This document shows positions 27,678 to 37,954 of a stretch of DNA of 64,000 bases, piece by piece. The translations under genes and the position numbers were made by a program. The first letter of the stretch is position 1, and each line of letters begins with the position of its first letter. The notes below the pieces were generated by a model. That model was not told where the DNA came from. It ran no database searches and was given only the letters and a program-made list of their open reading frames with translations. The stretch is taken from NCBI GenBank assembly GCA_965216135.1, contig CBDCFL010000024.1, forward strand, positions 62,001-126,000. Reading direction: 5' to 3'. Origin of the DNA: CBDCFL01 sp965216135. GTDB lineage: Bacteria > Pseudomonadota > Alphaproteobacteria > Rhodobacterales > Rhodobacteraceae.

Positions 27678-28703
27678 ATGACGGGGACTTGCGGGTTGGC
27701 ACAGACAAAAGAAGCGGCGGGCAAGACGGCCCTGGCGGTGGCAGGGCTGCCGCAGGTCCGCGACATACGCAACCCCGGCCTGGCGCTGGATCTGGACTGG
27801 GTGGCGTCGGTGCAGGCGAACACATCGGCCATTGAACGGCGCGCAGCAACATTGCCGGGACGCCGCACAGTGAAAAAATCAAATCAGGCGGCCTGGTTGC
27901 TGAAAGCCATAACCTGCATCGATCTGACGACACTTTCGGGCGACGACACCGCCGGCCGTGTGGGACGATTATGCGCCAAGGCGCGTCAGCCGGTGCGGTC
28001 CGATATTCTGCAAGCCCTGGGGATGGGCCCGATCACGGCCGGCGGTGTGTGCGTTTATCATGACATGATCGCGGCGGCCAAAGCAGCGCTTGCGGGCGCC
28101 GACATTCCAATTGTCGCGGTCTCGACAGGGTTTCCCGCGGGCCTTTCGCCGCGACACCTGCGGGTGGCCGAAATAAGCGAAAGCATCACTGCCGGGGCCA
28201 CCGAGATTGACATCGTTATTTCGCGCCGCCACGTCCTGACCCAGAACTGGCAGGCGCTCTACGATGAGATGAAAGAGTTTCGCGCCGCCTGCGGGCCCGC
28301 CCATGTCAAAGCCATTCTGGCAACTGGCGAGCTTGGCACCCTGCGCAATGTCGCGCGCGCCTCGCTGGTCGCGATGATGGGGGGCGCGGATTTCATCAAG
28401 ACCTCGACAGGAAAAGAAAGCGTCAACGCGACCCTGCCGGTATCCTTGGTGATGATACGCGCGATCCGGGACTATTATCAACGCACCGGCTGCCGGATCG
28501 GCTATAAACCCGCCGGCGGCATTTCCAAGGCCAAAGACGCGCTGAACTATCTGGCTCTGATCAAAGAGGAACTGGGCGACCGGTGGCTTGGACCCGAGCT
28601 TTTCCGCTTTGGTGCCTCGTCACTTCTGGGCGATATAGAGCGGCAACTCGAGCACCACGTTACCGGGCGGTATTCGGCATCGTTCCGGCACCCAATCGGA
28701 TAA
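27678..28703 (+). CDS. deoC: Deoxyribose-phosphate aldolase
   Basis: A 341-residue class I aldolase that splits 2-deoxyribose-5-phosphate into glyceraldehyde-3-phosphate and acetaldehyde. Motifs: CIDLTTLSGDD, VCVYHDMI, VAVSTGFPAGLSP, TEIDIVISRRHVL, VKAILATGELG, the Schiff-base lysine in ADFIKTSTGKESVNAT, and GYKPAGGISKAKDALNYL. It belongs to the longer DeoC type with an N-terminal extension of about 70 residues. The following aldehyde dehydrogenase, 41 bp downstream, would oxidise the acetaldehyde, which fits an operon for deoxynucleoside use. The start is uncertain because no strong ribosome-binding site is seen. Confidence 0.92.
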   Translation: MTGTCGLAQTKEAAGKTALAVAGLPQVRDIRNPGLALDLDWVASVQANTSAIERRAATLPGRRTVKKSNQAAWLLKAITCIDLTTLSGDDTAGRVGRLCAKARQPVRSDILQALGMGPITAGGVCVYHDMIAAAKAALAGADIPIVAVSTGFPAGLSPRHLRVAEISESITAGATEIDIVISRRHVLTQNWQALYDEMKEFRAACGPAHVKAILATGELGTLRNVARASLVAMMGGADFIKTSTGKESVNATLPVSLVMIRAIRDYYQRTGCRIGYKPAGGISKAKDALNYLALIKEELGDRWLGPELFRFGASSLLGDIERQLEHHVTGRYSASFRHPIG

Positions 28704-28744
28704 GAGTAAACCACCGAATTTGAGTATTTGGACCAAGAAAAGCC

Positions 28745-31096
28745 ATGAACGTAAAAGAAATATTCGAAACAATGGAATACGGGCCCGCGCCGGAGAGCGC
28801 GGTCGAGGCCAAGGCGTGGATTGCCGGATATGGCGGTAAATTCGGTCAATTCATTGGTGGGTCATTTACCAGGGGCGGCAAAGGGTTCGACAGCCTCGAT
28901 CCGTCAACCGGCGACGTGCTGGCACATGTATCGCAAGCCACGAAAAAGGATGTGGACGGCGCCGTGGCGGCGGCGCGCAGGGCGCAACCGGGCTGGGCGC
29001 GTGGCGGTGGGGCGCGCCGGGCGCGGTATCTCTATGCGCTGGCGCGTCTGGTGCAAAAGCACAGTCGCCTCTTGGCGGTTGTCGAATCGCTGGATAATGG
29101 CAAGCCGATCCGCGAGGCCCGCGACATCGACATCCCGCTGGTGGCGCGGCATTTCTATTTCCACGCTGGTGCCGCGCAACTAATGGACAGCGAAATGCCG
29201 GATGTTGTCCCGCTTGGCGTTTGCGGTCAGATCATCCCGTGGAATTTTCCGCTTTTGATGCTGGCCTGGAAAATCGCCCCGGCGATCGCGATGGGCAATA
29301 CCGTTGTGTTGAAACCCGCCGAACACACATCTCTGAGCGCGCTGTTGTTTGCGCAAATTTGTCGCGAGGCGGGGCTGCCCAAGGGTGTGGTAAATATCGT
29401 TACCGGCGATGGCACGACCGGTGAGATGATCGTCTCGCATCCGGGCATCGACAAGATTGCCTTTACCGGGTCAACCGATGTGGGACGCCGCATTCGCCGG
29501 GCCACAGCAGGCAGCGGCAAGTCGCTGACGCTCGAGCTGGGCGGCAAGTCACCCTATATCGTGTTTGACGATGCCGATCTTGACAGCGCGGTCGAGGGCC
29601 TGGTCGATGCGATATGGTTCAATCAGGGTCAGGTTTGCTGCGCGGGATCGCGGTTGATTGTCCAGGAAGGCATTGCCGATCGGTTCTATCAAAAACTGCG
29701 CGCTAGAATGGAAAAACTGCGGATCGGCGCACCGCTGGACAAATCCATCGACATCGGCGCGCTGGTCGACCCGGTTCAGCTTGCGACGATCACCCAGATG
29801 GTCGACGAATTTGGGCGTGACGGTGAGGTTTTTCAGACCGGGACGCTGCCCGAAACGGGGTGCTATTATCCACCAACCTTGATCACCGGTTTGCACACAT
29901 CGCATCGATTGATGCAGGAAGAAATATTCGGGCCGGTCCTGGTCGGCACGACCTTTCGCACGCCCGCAGAGGCGGTTGAGCTGGCCAACAACACCCGCTA
30001 CGGGCTGGCCGCGACGCTGTGGAGCGAAAACGTCAATCTTGCGCTTGATGTTGCGCCGAAACTGGCGGCCGGCGTTGTCTGGGTGAATGCCACCAACCTC
30101 TTCGATGCCGCTGCGGGCTTTGGCGGTGTGCGTGAAAGCGGATTTGGACGCGAGGGCGGATGGGAAGGACTGCGCGCCTACACCAAGTCAAAGGGCGCAA
30201 AACGCACACAAAAGCCGATCGTGGCCAATCCTGCGCCCGCCGATCCGCAGGTCGGCGGTCTGGACCGAACGGCCAAGATGTACGTCGGCGGCAAACAGGC
30301 GCGCCCCGATGGCGGCTATTCCCGCGCGATCTGGTCAAAGCGCGGGACCCTGTTGGGCCATGCCGGGATCGGCAACCGCAAGGACATCCGCAATGCCGTC
30401 GAAGCGGCGCGCAATGCTTCTGGCTGGACGCGCACCAGCGGACATCTGCGGGCGCAGATCCTGTATTATATGGGCGAAAACCTGTCGGCGCGTGCGCAGG
30501 AATTTGCCGAGCGCTTGCGCGATCTGACGGGCGTGCAGGCCAAAACCGCGCGCGCCGAGGTGGACGGCTCAATCGAGCGCCTGTTTCATTGGGCTGCCTG
30601 GGCTGACAAATATGACGGCCGGGCCAAGGGCGTGCCAATTCGCGGCATTGCGCTGGCGATGAATGAGCCGACCGGCGTGATCGGTGCGTTTTGCTCCGAT
30701 GATGCACCGCTGTTGGGCCTGATCAGCGTGCTGGCACCGGCGATGGCGATGGGCAACCGGATCGTGGCGATCCCGTCAGAGCCTTACCCGCTTGCGGCGA
30801 CGGATTTTTATCAGGTGCTCGATACATCCGACGTGCCCGGTGGCGTGGCCAATATCGTCACCGGCGCACATGCCGATCTTGCCGCCGATCTTGGCGGACA
30901 TGGCGATGTCGATGCGGTCTGGTCGTTTTCATCTTCCGACATCAGTGGCGTGATCGAAGCAGAGAGCGCCGGCAATCTGAAACGTACCTGGGTCAACAAT
31001 GGCCTGGCGCGCGACTGGACGGGCGCGCATTCGCATGAATTTCTGGCGCAGGCGAGCGAGGTCAAGACCGTCTGGGTTCCCTATGGCGAAGGATAG
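28745..31096 (+). CDS. Two-domain aldehyde dehydrogenase
   Basis: A 783-residue protein. The first about 490 residues are a full NAD(P)-dependent aldehyde dehydrogenase: IIPWNFPLLMLAWKIAPA, FTGSTDVG, LELGGKSP (catalytic Glu) and NQGQVCCAGSR with nucleophile Cys298, ending ESGFGREGG. The remaining about 290 residues repeat the N-terminal half of the fold (VGGKQARPDGGYSRAIWSKR, NEPTGVIGAFC, LAPAMAMGNRIVAIPSEPYP) but lack a catalytic Cys domain. Such tandem proteins commonly accompany deoC in Rhodobacterales and probably oxidise acetaldehyde. It overlaps the next gene by 14 bp. Confidence 0.88.
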   Translation: MNVKEIFETMEYGPAPESAVEAKAWIAGYGGKFGQFIGGSFTRGGKGFDSLDPSTGDVLAHVSQATKKDVDGAVAAARRAQPGWARGGGARRARYLYALARLVQKHSRLLAVVESLDNGKPIREARDIDIPLVARHFYFHAGAAQLMDSEMPDVVPLGVCGQIIPWNFPLLMLAWKIAPAIAMGNTVVLKPAEHTSLSALLFAQICREAGLPKGVVNIVTGDGTTGEMIVSHPGIDKIAFTGSTDVGRRIRRATAGSGKSLTLELGGKSPYIVFDDADLDSAVEGLVDAIWFNQGQVCCAGSRLIVQEGIADRFYQKLRARMEKLRIGAPLDKSIDIGALVDPVQLATITQMVDEFGRDGEVFQTGTLPETGCYYPPTLITGLHTSHRLMQEEIFGPVLVGTTFRTPAEAVELANNTRYGLAATLWSENVNLALDVAPKLAAGVVWVNATNLFDAAAGFGGVRESGFGREGGWEGLRAYTKSKGAKRTQKPIVANPAPADPQVGGLDRTAKMYVGGKQARPDGGYSRAIWSKRGTLLGHAGIGNRKDIRNAVEAARNASGWTRTSGHLRAQILYYMGENLSARAQEFAERLRDLTGVQAKTARAEVDGSIERLFHWAAWADKYDGRAKGVPIRGIALAMNEPTGVIGAFCSDDAPLLGLISVLAPAMAMGNRIVAIPSEPYPLAATDFYQVLDTSDVPGGVANIVTGAHADLAADLGGHGDVDAVWSFSSSDISGVIEAESAGNLKRTWVNNGLARDWTGAHSHEFLAQASEVKTVWVPYGEG

Positions 31097-31895
31097 GCGC
31101 GACCTTTCGCGCGCCTACCAGAATGCCGCCTTCATCCCCCACGCGGACCTCTATCCGCCGCGCTGGGAAGAAGAGGCGCGCAATTGGCGCGGGATTGAAC
31201 ATGGCGTTGGCCGCGCGCGGCTGAACCTGGCCTATGGGTCAGAAGAGCGGCAAGTTTTGGATCTGTTTTATCCCGCAGGCAAGCCTGCCGGATTGGCGGT
31301 TTTTGTTCACGGCGGGTATTGGCGGCAGTTCGACGGCAAATACTGGTCGCATTTGTCCGCGGGGGCCACGGCGCGCGGTTGGGCCGTGGCGGTGCCGTCT
31401 TACCGGCTGGCGCCCGATGTGCGCATCGGCGAGATCACCCAAGATATCGCGCAGGCCGTGGGCCATGCAGCCGGGCTGGTCGATGGGCCGATCCACCTGA
31501 GCGGCCATTCCGCGGGTGGGCATCTGGTGGCGCGGATGAACTGCAGCGATGTCGGGCTGGAGCCTGGTGTTGCGGACCGGATTGCGCGCATCTTGCCAAT
31601 TTCGCCGCTGGCTGATCTGCGCCCGTTGCTGCGCACCGACATCAATGACGATCTGCAGCTGACCGAAGCCGAGGCGATGGCGGAAAGCCCGGCATTGTGC
31701 ATGCGCACCAGAGGCATTCGCACCGAAATCTGGGTCGGGGCGCAAGAGCGGCCTGCGTTTGTCGACCAGGCGCGGTGGTTGAACGAGGCCTGGGAGGAAG
31801 CAGACCTGCATATCGCCCCGGGCCGACACCATTTCGATGTCATCGACGCGCTGGCCGATCCCGCGTCGCCGCTGATGAAAAGCCTGCTTGATTGA
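31083..31895 (+). CDS. Alpha/beta hydrolase, arylformamidase-like
   Basis: A 270-residue cytoplasmic serine hydrolase. The oxyanion motif HGGYWRQFDGKYWSHL near residue 75 is characteristic of kynurenine formamidase/carbamate-hydrolysing relatives, the nucleophile Ser lies in LSGHSAGGHL near residue 138, and the C-terminal His is in GRHHFDVID. The start at 31083 (MAKDRRDLSRAYQNAAF) overlaps the dehydrogenase stop by 14 bases. The substrate is unknown; the neighbours do not suggest tryptophan catabolism. Confidence 0.8.
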   Translation: MAKDRRDLSRAYQNAAFIPHADLYPPRWEEEARNWRGIEHGVGRARLNLAYGSEERQVLDLFYPAGKPAGLAVFVHGGYWRQFDGKYWSHLSAGATARGWAVAVPSYRLAPDVRIGEITQDIAQAVGHAAGLVDGPIHLSGHSAGGHLVARMNCSDVGLEPGVADRIARILPISPLADLRPLLRTDINDDLQLTEAEAMAESPALCMRTRGIRTEIWVGAQERPAFVDQARWLNEAWEEADLHIAPGRHHFDVIDALADPASPLMKSLLD

Positions 31896-31916
31896 GCGCT
31901 TGGGAAGTCGCTCCCC

Positions 31917-32609
31917 TTAGCCGGTGTTTGCGTTGGCCGATGCCTGACGGATGGCGCGGATATTTTCGCCATAGACGTTTGGATTGGCCACCGAACCGCC
32001 CTTGAACACGCCAGACCCGGCGACCAGCACGTCGGCACCGGCCTGCACCACGGCGGGCGCGGTTTTCGTCGTCACGCCACCGTCGATTTCAATATGGATG
32101 GGTCGGTCGCCAATCATATCGCGAAGTTTTCGTATTTTTGCGGTCATATCGATGAAACTCTGCCCGCCGAAACCGGGATTGACCGTCATGACACAGATCA
32201 AATCGGCCATATCCAGCAACTCGCCCGCCGCTTCCGCCGGCGTGCCGGGATTGAGCGCGAGACCGGCTTTGACGCCAGCGCCGCGAATGGCCTGCAGCGT
32301 GCGGTGACAATGGGCCCCAGCCTCATAATGTGCGGTGATGATATCAGCCCCGGCATCGGCAAATGCGCCGATATAGCGATCAACCGGCGAAATCATCAGA
32401 TGGACATCCATCACCGTCTTGATATGGGGCCGGATCGCGGCGCACAGCGGCGCGCCGAACGTCAGGTTCGGCACGAAATGACCGTCCATGACATCGACAT
32501 GCACCCAATCCGCGCCGTGGGCTTCAATGGCCTCAATTTCGCGGCCAAAATCGGCGAAGTCGGCTGACAGAATTGATGGCGCAATTTTTACGGATCGGTC
32601 AAATGTCAT
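31917..32609 (-). CDS. rpe: Ribulose-phosphate 3-epimerase
   Basis: A 230-residue TIM-barrel epimerase that interconverts ribulose-5-phosphate and xylulose-5-phosphate in the pentose phosphate/Calvin pathways. Motifs: IAPSILSADFADFGREI, WVHVDVMDGHFVPNLTFG (metal and catalytic Asp), MDVHLMI, TVNPGFGGQSFI and IEIDGGV (second catalytic Asp), with VAGSGVFKG at the phosphate site. Length is normal. It converges with the hydrolase gene across 21 bp. Confidence 0.95.
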   Translation of the reverse strand: MTFDRSVKIAPSILSADFADFGREIEAIEAHGADWVHVDVMDGHFVPNLTFGAPLCAAIRPHIKTVMDVHLMISPVDRYIGAFADAGADIITAHYEAGAHCHRTLQAIRGAGVKAGLALNPGTPAEAAGELLDMADLICVMTVNPGFGGQSFIDMTAKIRKLRDMIGDRPIHIEIDGGVTTKTAPAVVQAGADVLVAGSGVFKGGSVANPNVYGENIRAIRQASANANTG

Positions 32610-34230
32610 GGCAATGCCTTTCCTAGCCTGGCCGGGTTATGGCGGATTAGAGGGGCGGGTCAAGGCGAAGTTAGGCACGCATTCTGGTGTGATCAGGGTC
32701 GTATGGGACCGGCGCGATGGGTTCGGCGCTGACCATCTCACCAAGAATATCAACGGCAAATGCGGTCTTTCGCGCCAACGCGGTTTTATCAATGAACGCA
32801 AAGGCCAAATTCATCGCCACCCGGTGACCCCAATCGCCCGATGTCACCGTGCCGACCACCTTGTCGCCGACGTGCACAGAAGCGCCCGCGTGGGCGGGTG
32901 CGTGGCGGCAATCAAGGCGCAGCATAACCAGATTGCGCCGGACCCGGCCCTGCCGTGCGGCCAACGCCTGTTTGCCCAGGAAATCGCCCTTGCCCATGTG
33001 CACAAACCGCGCCAGCCTCGTCTCAATCGGGTTGTATTCGGTGATAAGTTCGCCCTTCCAGTGTAAAAACCCCTTTTCAAGGCGCATCGAGTCAATTGCC
33101 CGCGCACCGAACAGAGCCAACCCAAAGGCGTCGCCTGCATCGCGAAGCGTCTGATAAACGGTTTGCAGATGATCAAGCGGGACATGAATTTCATAGGCCA
33201 GTTCACCGGAAAAGCTGATCCCCATAATGACCACCGGCGCAGTGGCGATGATCGCCTCACGCACGCTCAGCCATGGAAATTCATTCGGCGACCAATCGCT
33301 GCGAGCGGCGCGTGATAGCACGTCGCGCGCATGCGGACCGGCCAGCACCAAGATCGCCCGGTCATTGGTCAGGGCGCGGATTTGCACGTCTTCATCCGCG
33401 CGCCGATGCTGCACCAGCCAATCGCGATCGTGCCATTCTGCGGCGGCAGCCGAACCAAACCAAATGCGCCCGCCGGGCAGGATCGCCACGGTCGCCTCGG
33501 ACTTGACCATGCCGTGGTCGTTCAGCAGATAGCCCAGTCCGACACGCCCCGGCTCATGGGGAACCCGTCCGCAGATCATCCGGTCAAGAAAGCCATGCGC
33601 ATCGCGCCCGCTAAGTTCGAGGCGGCTGAAACCGTTGACCTCGGCCAATCCGACGCGGTTGCATACCGTATCAACTTCCCCGGCCACCACATTGAACGTA
33701 TTGTTAAAGGGGAACGAATGCTGCTCTTCGAAGTCGGCTGTCGGCTTGATATAGGCCATCCGCTCCCAATCATTGACGACATCGAACTGCGCGCGCTCGG
33801 TCTCCAGAATTGGTGTCAGCGGCGTGATCTTGACCGGGCGGCCCGCCGGGCGGTGCTCGTGCGGGAAATGGAACCGGAATTCGTTTTGGTAATCTTCGAC
33901 CGCCCTAGCAGCGCAAACGCTGGTATCGGCGCGCCCGGTAAAGCGGCGGGGGTCGAGCGTCCAGGTGTCAAAACAGGCATCTCCATGGACAATCTGTTGG
34001 GCCAGCAGCCAGCCGTGGCCGCCGCCCTCGCCGAGGCCGGCGCGCAGGCCGATGATACAAAAGGCATTGCGCTTGCCCGGTATCGGGCCGACCAGCGGCG
34101 CACCATCCATCGAATAGGTAATCGGCCCGTTGACGATGGTGTGGATGCCCACGTCGGCCAATACCGGCATCCGGGCGATGGCTCCTTCGAGCGTATCGCC
34201 GACACGTTCAGGATCGTCCGGGCATAGTGA

Positions 34231-35392
34231 TACCAACGGCATCAATTTCTGACTCTGTGGGGATTCCCAAATCGGTTTTGATCTGATTCAAGGTTGGCAA
34301 AGGAGGATCGCCATGCCAGCCAGTGTTCCGCTTCGTCGCGACTTTGATGCCCGCCACCTTCGTAAACTCGCCAGCCGTTGCAAGGATGCCCGGCAGAGCC
34401 GCCGTCTGTTGTCTCTTGCGGCGGTCTACGATGGCATGCGCCGTGGAGAGGCCGCAAGGATCGGTGGGATGGATCGCCAAACCCTGCGGGACTGGGTTCA
34501 CCGGTTCAACGAAGAGGGACCGGATGGCCTCACCAACCGCAAGGGCGCGGGCCGGACGCGCTACCTGAGCGATGTCCAGATGAAAGAACTTGGCGAGATT
34601 GTCGAGACCGGCCCCGACCCGGCGGTGGACGGGGTTGTCCGCTGGCGGCGGATCGACCTGAAGCGGGTGATCGAGGCGCGCTTTGGCGTCATCTATTCCG
34701 AGCGCGGGATATCCAGACTGCTTGGCGAACTGGGCTTTGCCCATATCAGCGCCCGCCCGCAGCATCCCAGGCAGGATAAGCGGATCATCGAGGCGTTTAA
34801 AAAAAACTTCGCCGACACGCTCCAGGTGCATATAGCTGACCTGCCAGCGGGAACGCCGGTGGAGATCTGGTTCCAGGACGAAGCACGCCTTGGCCAGAAG
34901 AATGGCCTGACGCGCCTGTGGGCGAGAAAGGGCACGCGCCCCCGCCAGCCGGCCGATCAGCGCTATCACAACGCCTATCTGTTCGGCGCCATCTGTCCGG
35001 CTCACGGCAAGGGGGCGGCGCTCATGCTGCCTTGGGCGGACGCGCAAGCCATGCAGATGCATCTCGACGAGATCAGCCGCCACGTCGCCCGAAAGGCCCA
35101 TGCGGTTGTGCTGATGGATCGGGCCGGATGGCACACCACCGGCAAACTCAAAGTCCCGAAGAACCTCACCATCATCCTGCTGCCATCGCGCGCTCCGGAA
35201 CTGAACCCGGTGGAAAATATCTGGCAGTACTTGCGCGCCAATTGGCTCTCCAACCGCGTGTTCGAAGACTACAATGCCATCGTCGATGCTGGATGCGAAG
35301 CTTGGAACAAGCTCATCGCACAGCCCGAAACCATCACATCAATCGGAATGCGAAAATGGGCCCATATCGGTCAATGTTAAATGCCGCTGGTA
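34231..35392 (+). mobile_element. IS-B copy 3 (IS630-like, 1162 bp) in the dehydrogenase gene
   Basis: Flanked by TGA (34228-34230 and 35393-35395). Orientation is opposite to the host gene. GGGATTCCC lies at 34260-34268. Confidence 0.94.
34313..35380 (+). CDS. IS630-like transposase of IS-B copy 3
   Basis: Intact 355-residue DDE transposase preceded by AGGAGG. Same motifs as the other IS-B copies. Confidence 0.94.
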   Translation: MPASVPLRRDFDARHLRKLASRCKDARQSRRLLSLAAVYDGMRRGEAARIGGMDRQTLRDWVHRFNEEGPDGLTNRKGAGRTRYLSDVQMKELGEIVETGPDPAVDGVVRWRRIDLKRVIEARFGVIYSERGISRLLGELGFAHISARPQHPRQDKRIIEAFKKNFADTLQVHIADLPAGTPVEIWFQDEARLGQKNGLTRLWARKGTRPRQPADQRYHNAYLFGAICPAHGKGAALMLPWADAQAMQMHLDEISRHVARKAHAVVLMDRAGWHTTGKLKVPKNLTIILLPSRAPELNPVENIWQYLRANWLSNRVFEDYNAIVDAGCEAWNKLIAQPETITSIGMRKWAHIGQC

Positions 35393-36389
35393 TGACATGG
35401 AAAAATTGGGATCAATCCCATCCAGCCCCCAAGTTTTGCAGCCCTGTTCATAAAACCCGACCAACAGACCGTGCTTGTCCTGGCGGCAACAAAAATCACT
35501 GATCGGACAGCGGAGCAGCGGCATTCGATAACCGGCATCGGCGATTTGAGGGATCGGATCGGTCAGAAAATACTGATGCTCCATCGACACGACCGGATGA
35601 TCGACATCCATCATCGCGGCGATCTCATTGCACCGGTAACCACCTGCATTGACGACGATTTCGGCGCGAATTTCGCCCTTGTCGGTGTGAACCGTCCAGC
35701 TGTGATCGCGGTGCTGGGTCAGCGCGGTCACTGCCGTTTGGCGGTAAATCTGGGCGCCAGCGGTTCGCGAGCGGCGCGCCAGAGCCTGGCAAAGCTGGGC
35801 GGGATCAATATCGCCATCCAGCGGATCCCACAGCCCGCCGAGCAGGTTTTCGGTTGTGATGAGCGGATGGCGCGCTCCGCATTCTGCCGCGTCGATAATC
35901 TCAATTTCCACGCCCATGCCGCGCGCAAGGCTGGCGAAATGGCGATAGCCGTCCATTTGCGCTTGGGTGTTGGCCAGCCGAATGCCGCCATCACCAAGGT
36001 GATAATTTATCGGATACTCCGGATCCTCGGCCAGGTTTTTATAGAGATTGATGGAATGGCTTTTGAGCCCAACCATCGTCTGGTTGGTGCCGAAATTTGT
36101 CACTTGCGCTGCAGAATGCCAGGTTGTCCCGGATGTCAGCTCATCGCGTTCGACCAGAACCACATCGCCCCAGCCCTCCTGGGTCAGGTGATAAAGCGTT
36201 GAACAGCCGGCAATGCCGCCGCCGATGACCACAAACGCGCGCCTGGGTTTTCATCTGTTAACCTCCCGCAGGGCCAAACCTAGCAAGGCCGGGCCATCGT
36301 GAATGGGGCAAAATCGACATGCCCGGGGCATCGAATACCTTGCGCGATAGGCTGACGCGGGCAACTACTAAGCGCAACAGGAGTCCGTA

Positions 36390-37919
36390 ATGGCCAAAGC
36401 GGCGAAACCGCCTTTGCGTTCGGGGCGCCAAGCTCGACTGATCGAGCGCGCCGCGCCGCCTGCGATCAATCCCTGCCCGCCGGGGCAGCGCGGTGGCCAG
36501 TACCGGCCGCTGTCGGATGGCGATATGGCGGCAATCTATTCCGCCAGTCTGCGGCTTTTGGCTGAACTGGGCATGGGCGAAGTGCCGGACAGGCTGGCGG
36601 CACTAATGCTTGCAAATGGTGCCAAGCAGGCCGATGGCCGCGTTCTGCTGCCGGACCAGCTGGTCAAATCGGCGATCCGCGCGGCACCAAAGCGATTTGA
36701 TTTTCACGGACGCGATGCGAGCCGTACAATTGAGGTCGGCGGCGATGCGGTTCACTTTGGAACCGCTGGTGCGGCGGTGCAGACGATTGATCTTGAGACC
36801 GGCAGCTACCGGCCTTCGACGCTGGCCGATCTGCACGATTTCGCCCGCCTTCAGGACGCGCTGACCAACATCAGCTGGTTTACGCGATGCTGCATCGCCA
36901 CGGATGTCACCGATCCCTTTGAGCTTGACGTGAACACGGCCTATGCGCTGATCAAAAACACCACCCGGCCGGTCGGCACGGCCTTTACGCTTGCCGCGCA
37001 TGTCGCGCCGATCGTGCGGATGCTGGATATTGCCACGGGGGGGCATGGCGGATTTGCCGCACGCCCGTTTCTCAAAGCCCATATCAGCCCGGTCATATCG
37101 CCGATGCGCTTTGGCGCCGACGCGGTTGATGTTGTATTTGCCTGTATCGAACACAACATCCCGATGTCGTGCATCACCGCCGCCCAGGCCGGGGCGACCG
37201 CTCCGGCGACGCTGGCCGGATTTCTGGCGCAGTCACTGGCAGAAACGCTGGCCTCTTTGGTGATGGTCAACCTGATCCGCCCCGGCCATCCGATGGTGTT
37301 TTCCAACTGGCCGCTGGTAGTTGATCTGCGCAGCGGTGCATTTACCGGTGGCGGCGGCGAGACGGCGCTGTTGAACGCGGCCTCGGCGCAATTGACCAAT
37401 TGGCTCGGGCTGCCGTCGGGCGTTGCCGCTTCGATGACCGACGCCAAAGCGATCGATGCGCAATGCGGTGCCGAAAAAGCGCTGACATCGCTCGCGGCGG
37501 CGCTGGCGGGCGGGAATTTGATTTACGAAAATTCCGGCATGACTGCAGCACTCTTGGGCGCAAGTTTTGAAGCCTTCGTGCTCGATGATGAGATGCACGC
37601 CCATACCTATCGGATATTGCGCGGCATCGAGATGGATGAGGCGCATTTGGCAATCGAGGCGATCAGCGATGCGGTTCTGGGTGCGGGTCATTTTCTGGGC
37701 GGCGATCAGACGATTGCCGCCATGCAGCGCGATTACTATTATCCTGAGCTTGCCGATCGCGCCGCACCCGGCGTTTGGGCCGATACCGGTGGTTTGGATG
37801 CCTCGGCGCGGGCAAGAGGCAAGGCGCGCGATCTGCTGGACACGCATCACCCCGATTATCTGACATCGGGCCAACAGGCGAAAATCCGCGGCGAATTGCC
37901 GATAATTGACGTGGGTTAG
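36390..37919 (+). CDS. Trimethylamine methyltransferase (MttB) superfamily, non-pyrrolysine
   Basis: A 509-residue corrinoid-dependent methyltransferase family protein with a TIM-barrel core: YRPLSDGDMAAIYSASLRLL, FGTAGAAVQTIDLETG, HISPVISPMRFG, FSNWPLVVDLRSGAFTGGGG and the C-terminal AGHFLGGDQTIAAMQRDYYY. There is no in-frame TAG, so it is not a pyrrolysine enzyme. Non-Pyl members such as MtgB act on glycine betaine or related quaternary amines. It is divergent from the broken dimethylglycine dehydrogenase-like gene, which fits a betaine demethylation locus, but no corrinoid protein gene is in view. Start ATG 36390 with AGGAG upstream. Confidence 0.85.
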   Translation: MAKAAKPPLRSGRQARLIERAAPPAINPCPPGQRGGQYRPLSDGDMAAIYSASLRLLAELGMGEVPDRLAALMLANGAKQADGRVLLPDQLVKSAIRAAPKRFDFHGRDASRTIEVGGDAVHFGTAGAAVQTIDLETGSYRPSTLADLHDFARLQDALTNISWFTRCCIATDVTDPFELDVNTAYALIKNTTRPVGTAFTLAAHVAPIVRMLDIATGGHGGFAARPFLKAHISPVISPMRFGADAVDVVFACIEHNIPMSCITAAQAGATAPATLAGFLAQSLAETLASLVMVNLIRPGHPMVFSNWPLVVDLRSGAFTGGGGETALLNAASAQLTNWLGLPSGVAASMTDAKAIDAQCGAEKALTSLAAALAGGNLIYENSGMTAALLGASFEAFVLDDEMHAHTYRILRGIEMDEAHLAIEAISDAVLGAGHFLGGDQTIAAMQRDYYYPELADRAAPGVWADTGGLDASARARGKARDLLDTHHPDYLTSGQQAKIRGELPIIDVG

Positions 37920-37935
37920 ACGGGCGGCTGTGCGC

Positions 37936-37950
37936 GGCGCATGCTGCGCC
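37936..37950. terminator. Possible short hairpin between convergent mttB-like gene and fliP
   Basis: GGCGCA-TGC-TGCGCC forms a 6-bp GC stem in the 35-bp gap between the two convergent stops. The stem is short and has no U-tract, so this is weak. Confidence 0.3.
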
Positions 37951-37954
37951 CTGG

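Larger units (their letters stand above)
32671..36254 (-). pseudogene. Dimethylglycine/sarcosine dehydrogenase-like FAD-GcvT protein, frameshifted and split by IS-B
   Basis: Two-domain enzyme: an N-terminal DAO-type FAD domain (VVIGGGIAG, and SGTTWHSAAQ with the His used for covalent FAD) and a C-terminal GcvT/folate-binding domain (EVNGFSRLELSGRDAHGFLD, LFGARAIDSMRLEKGFLHW). It would demethylate dimethylglycine or sarcosine, passing C1 units to tetrahydrofolate. IS-B copy 3 (34231-35392, TGA duplication) splits it; removal restores NFSMSLCPDDPER. In addition, the ATG at 36254 (MKTQAR) is out of frame with VVIGGG because of one extra T in GTTTGTGG, leaving only a GTG at 36232. Neighbour of an mttB-like gene, pointing to glycine betaine breakdown. 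Confidence 0.87.
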
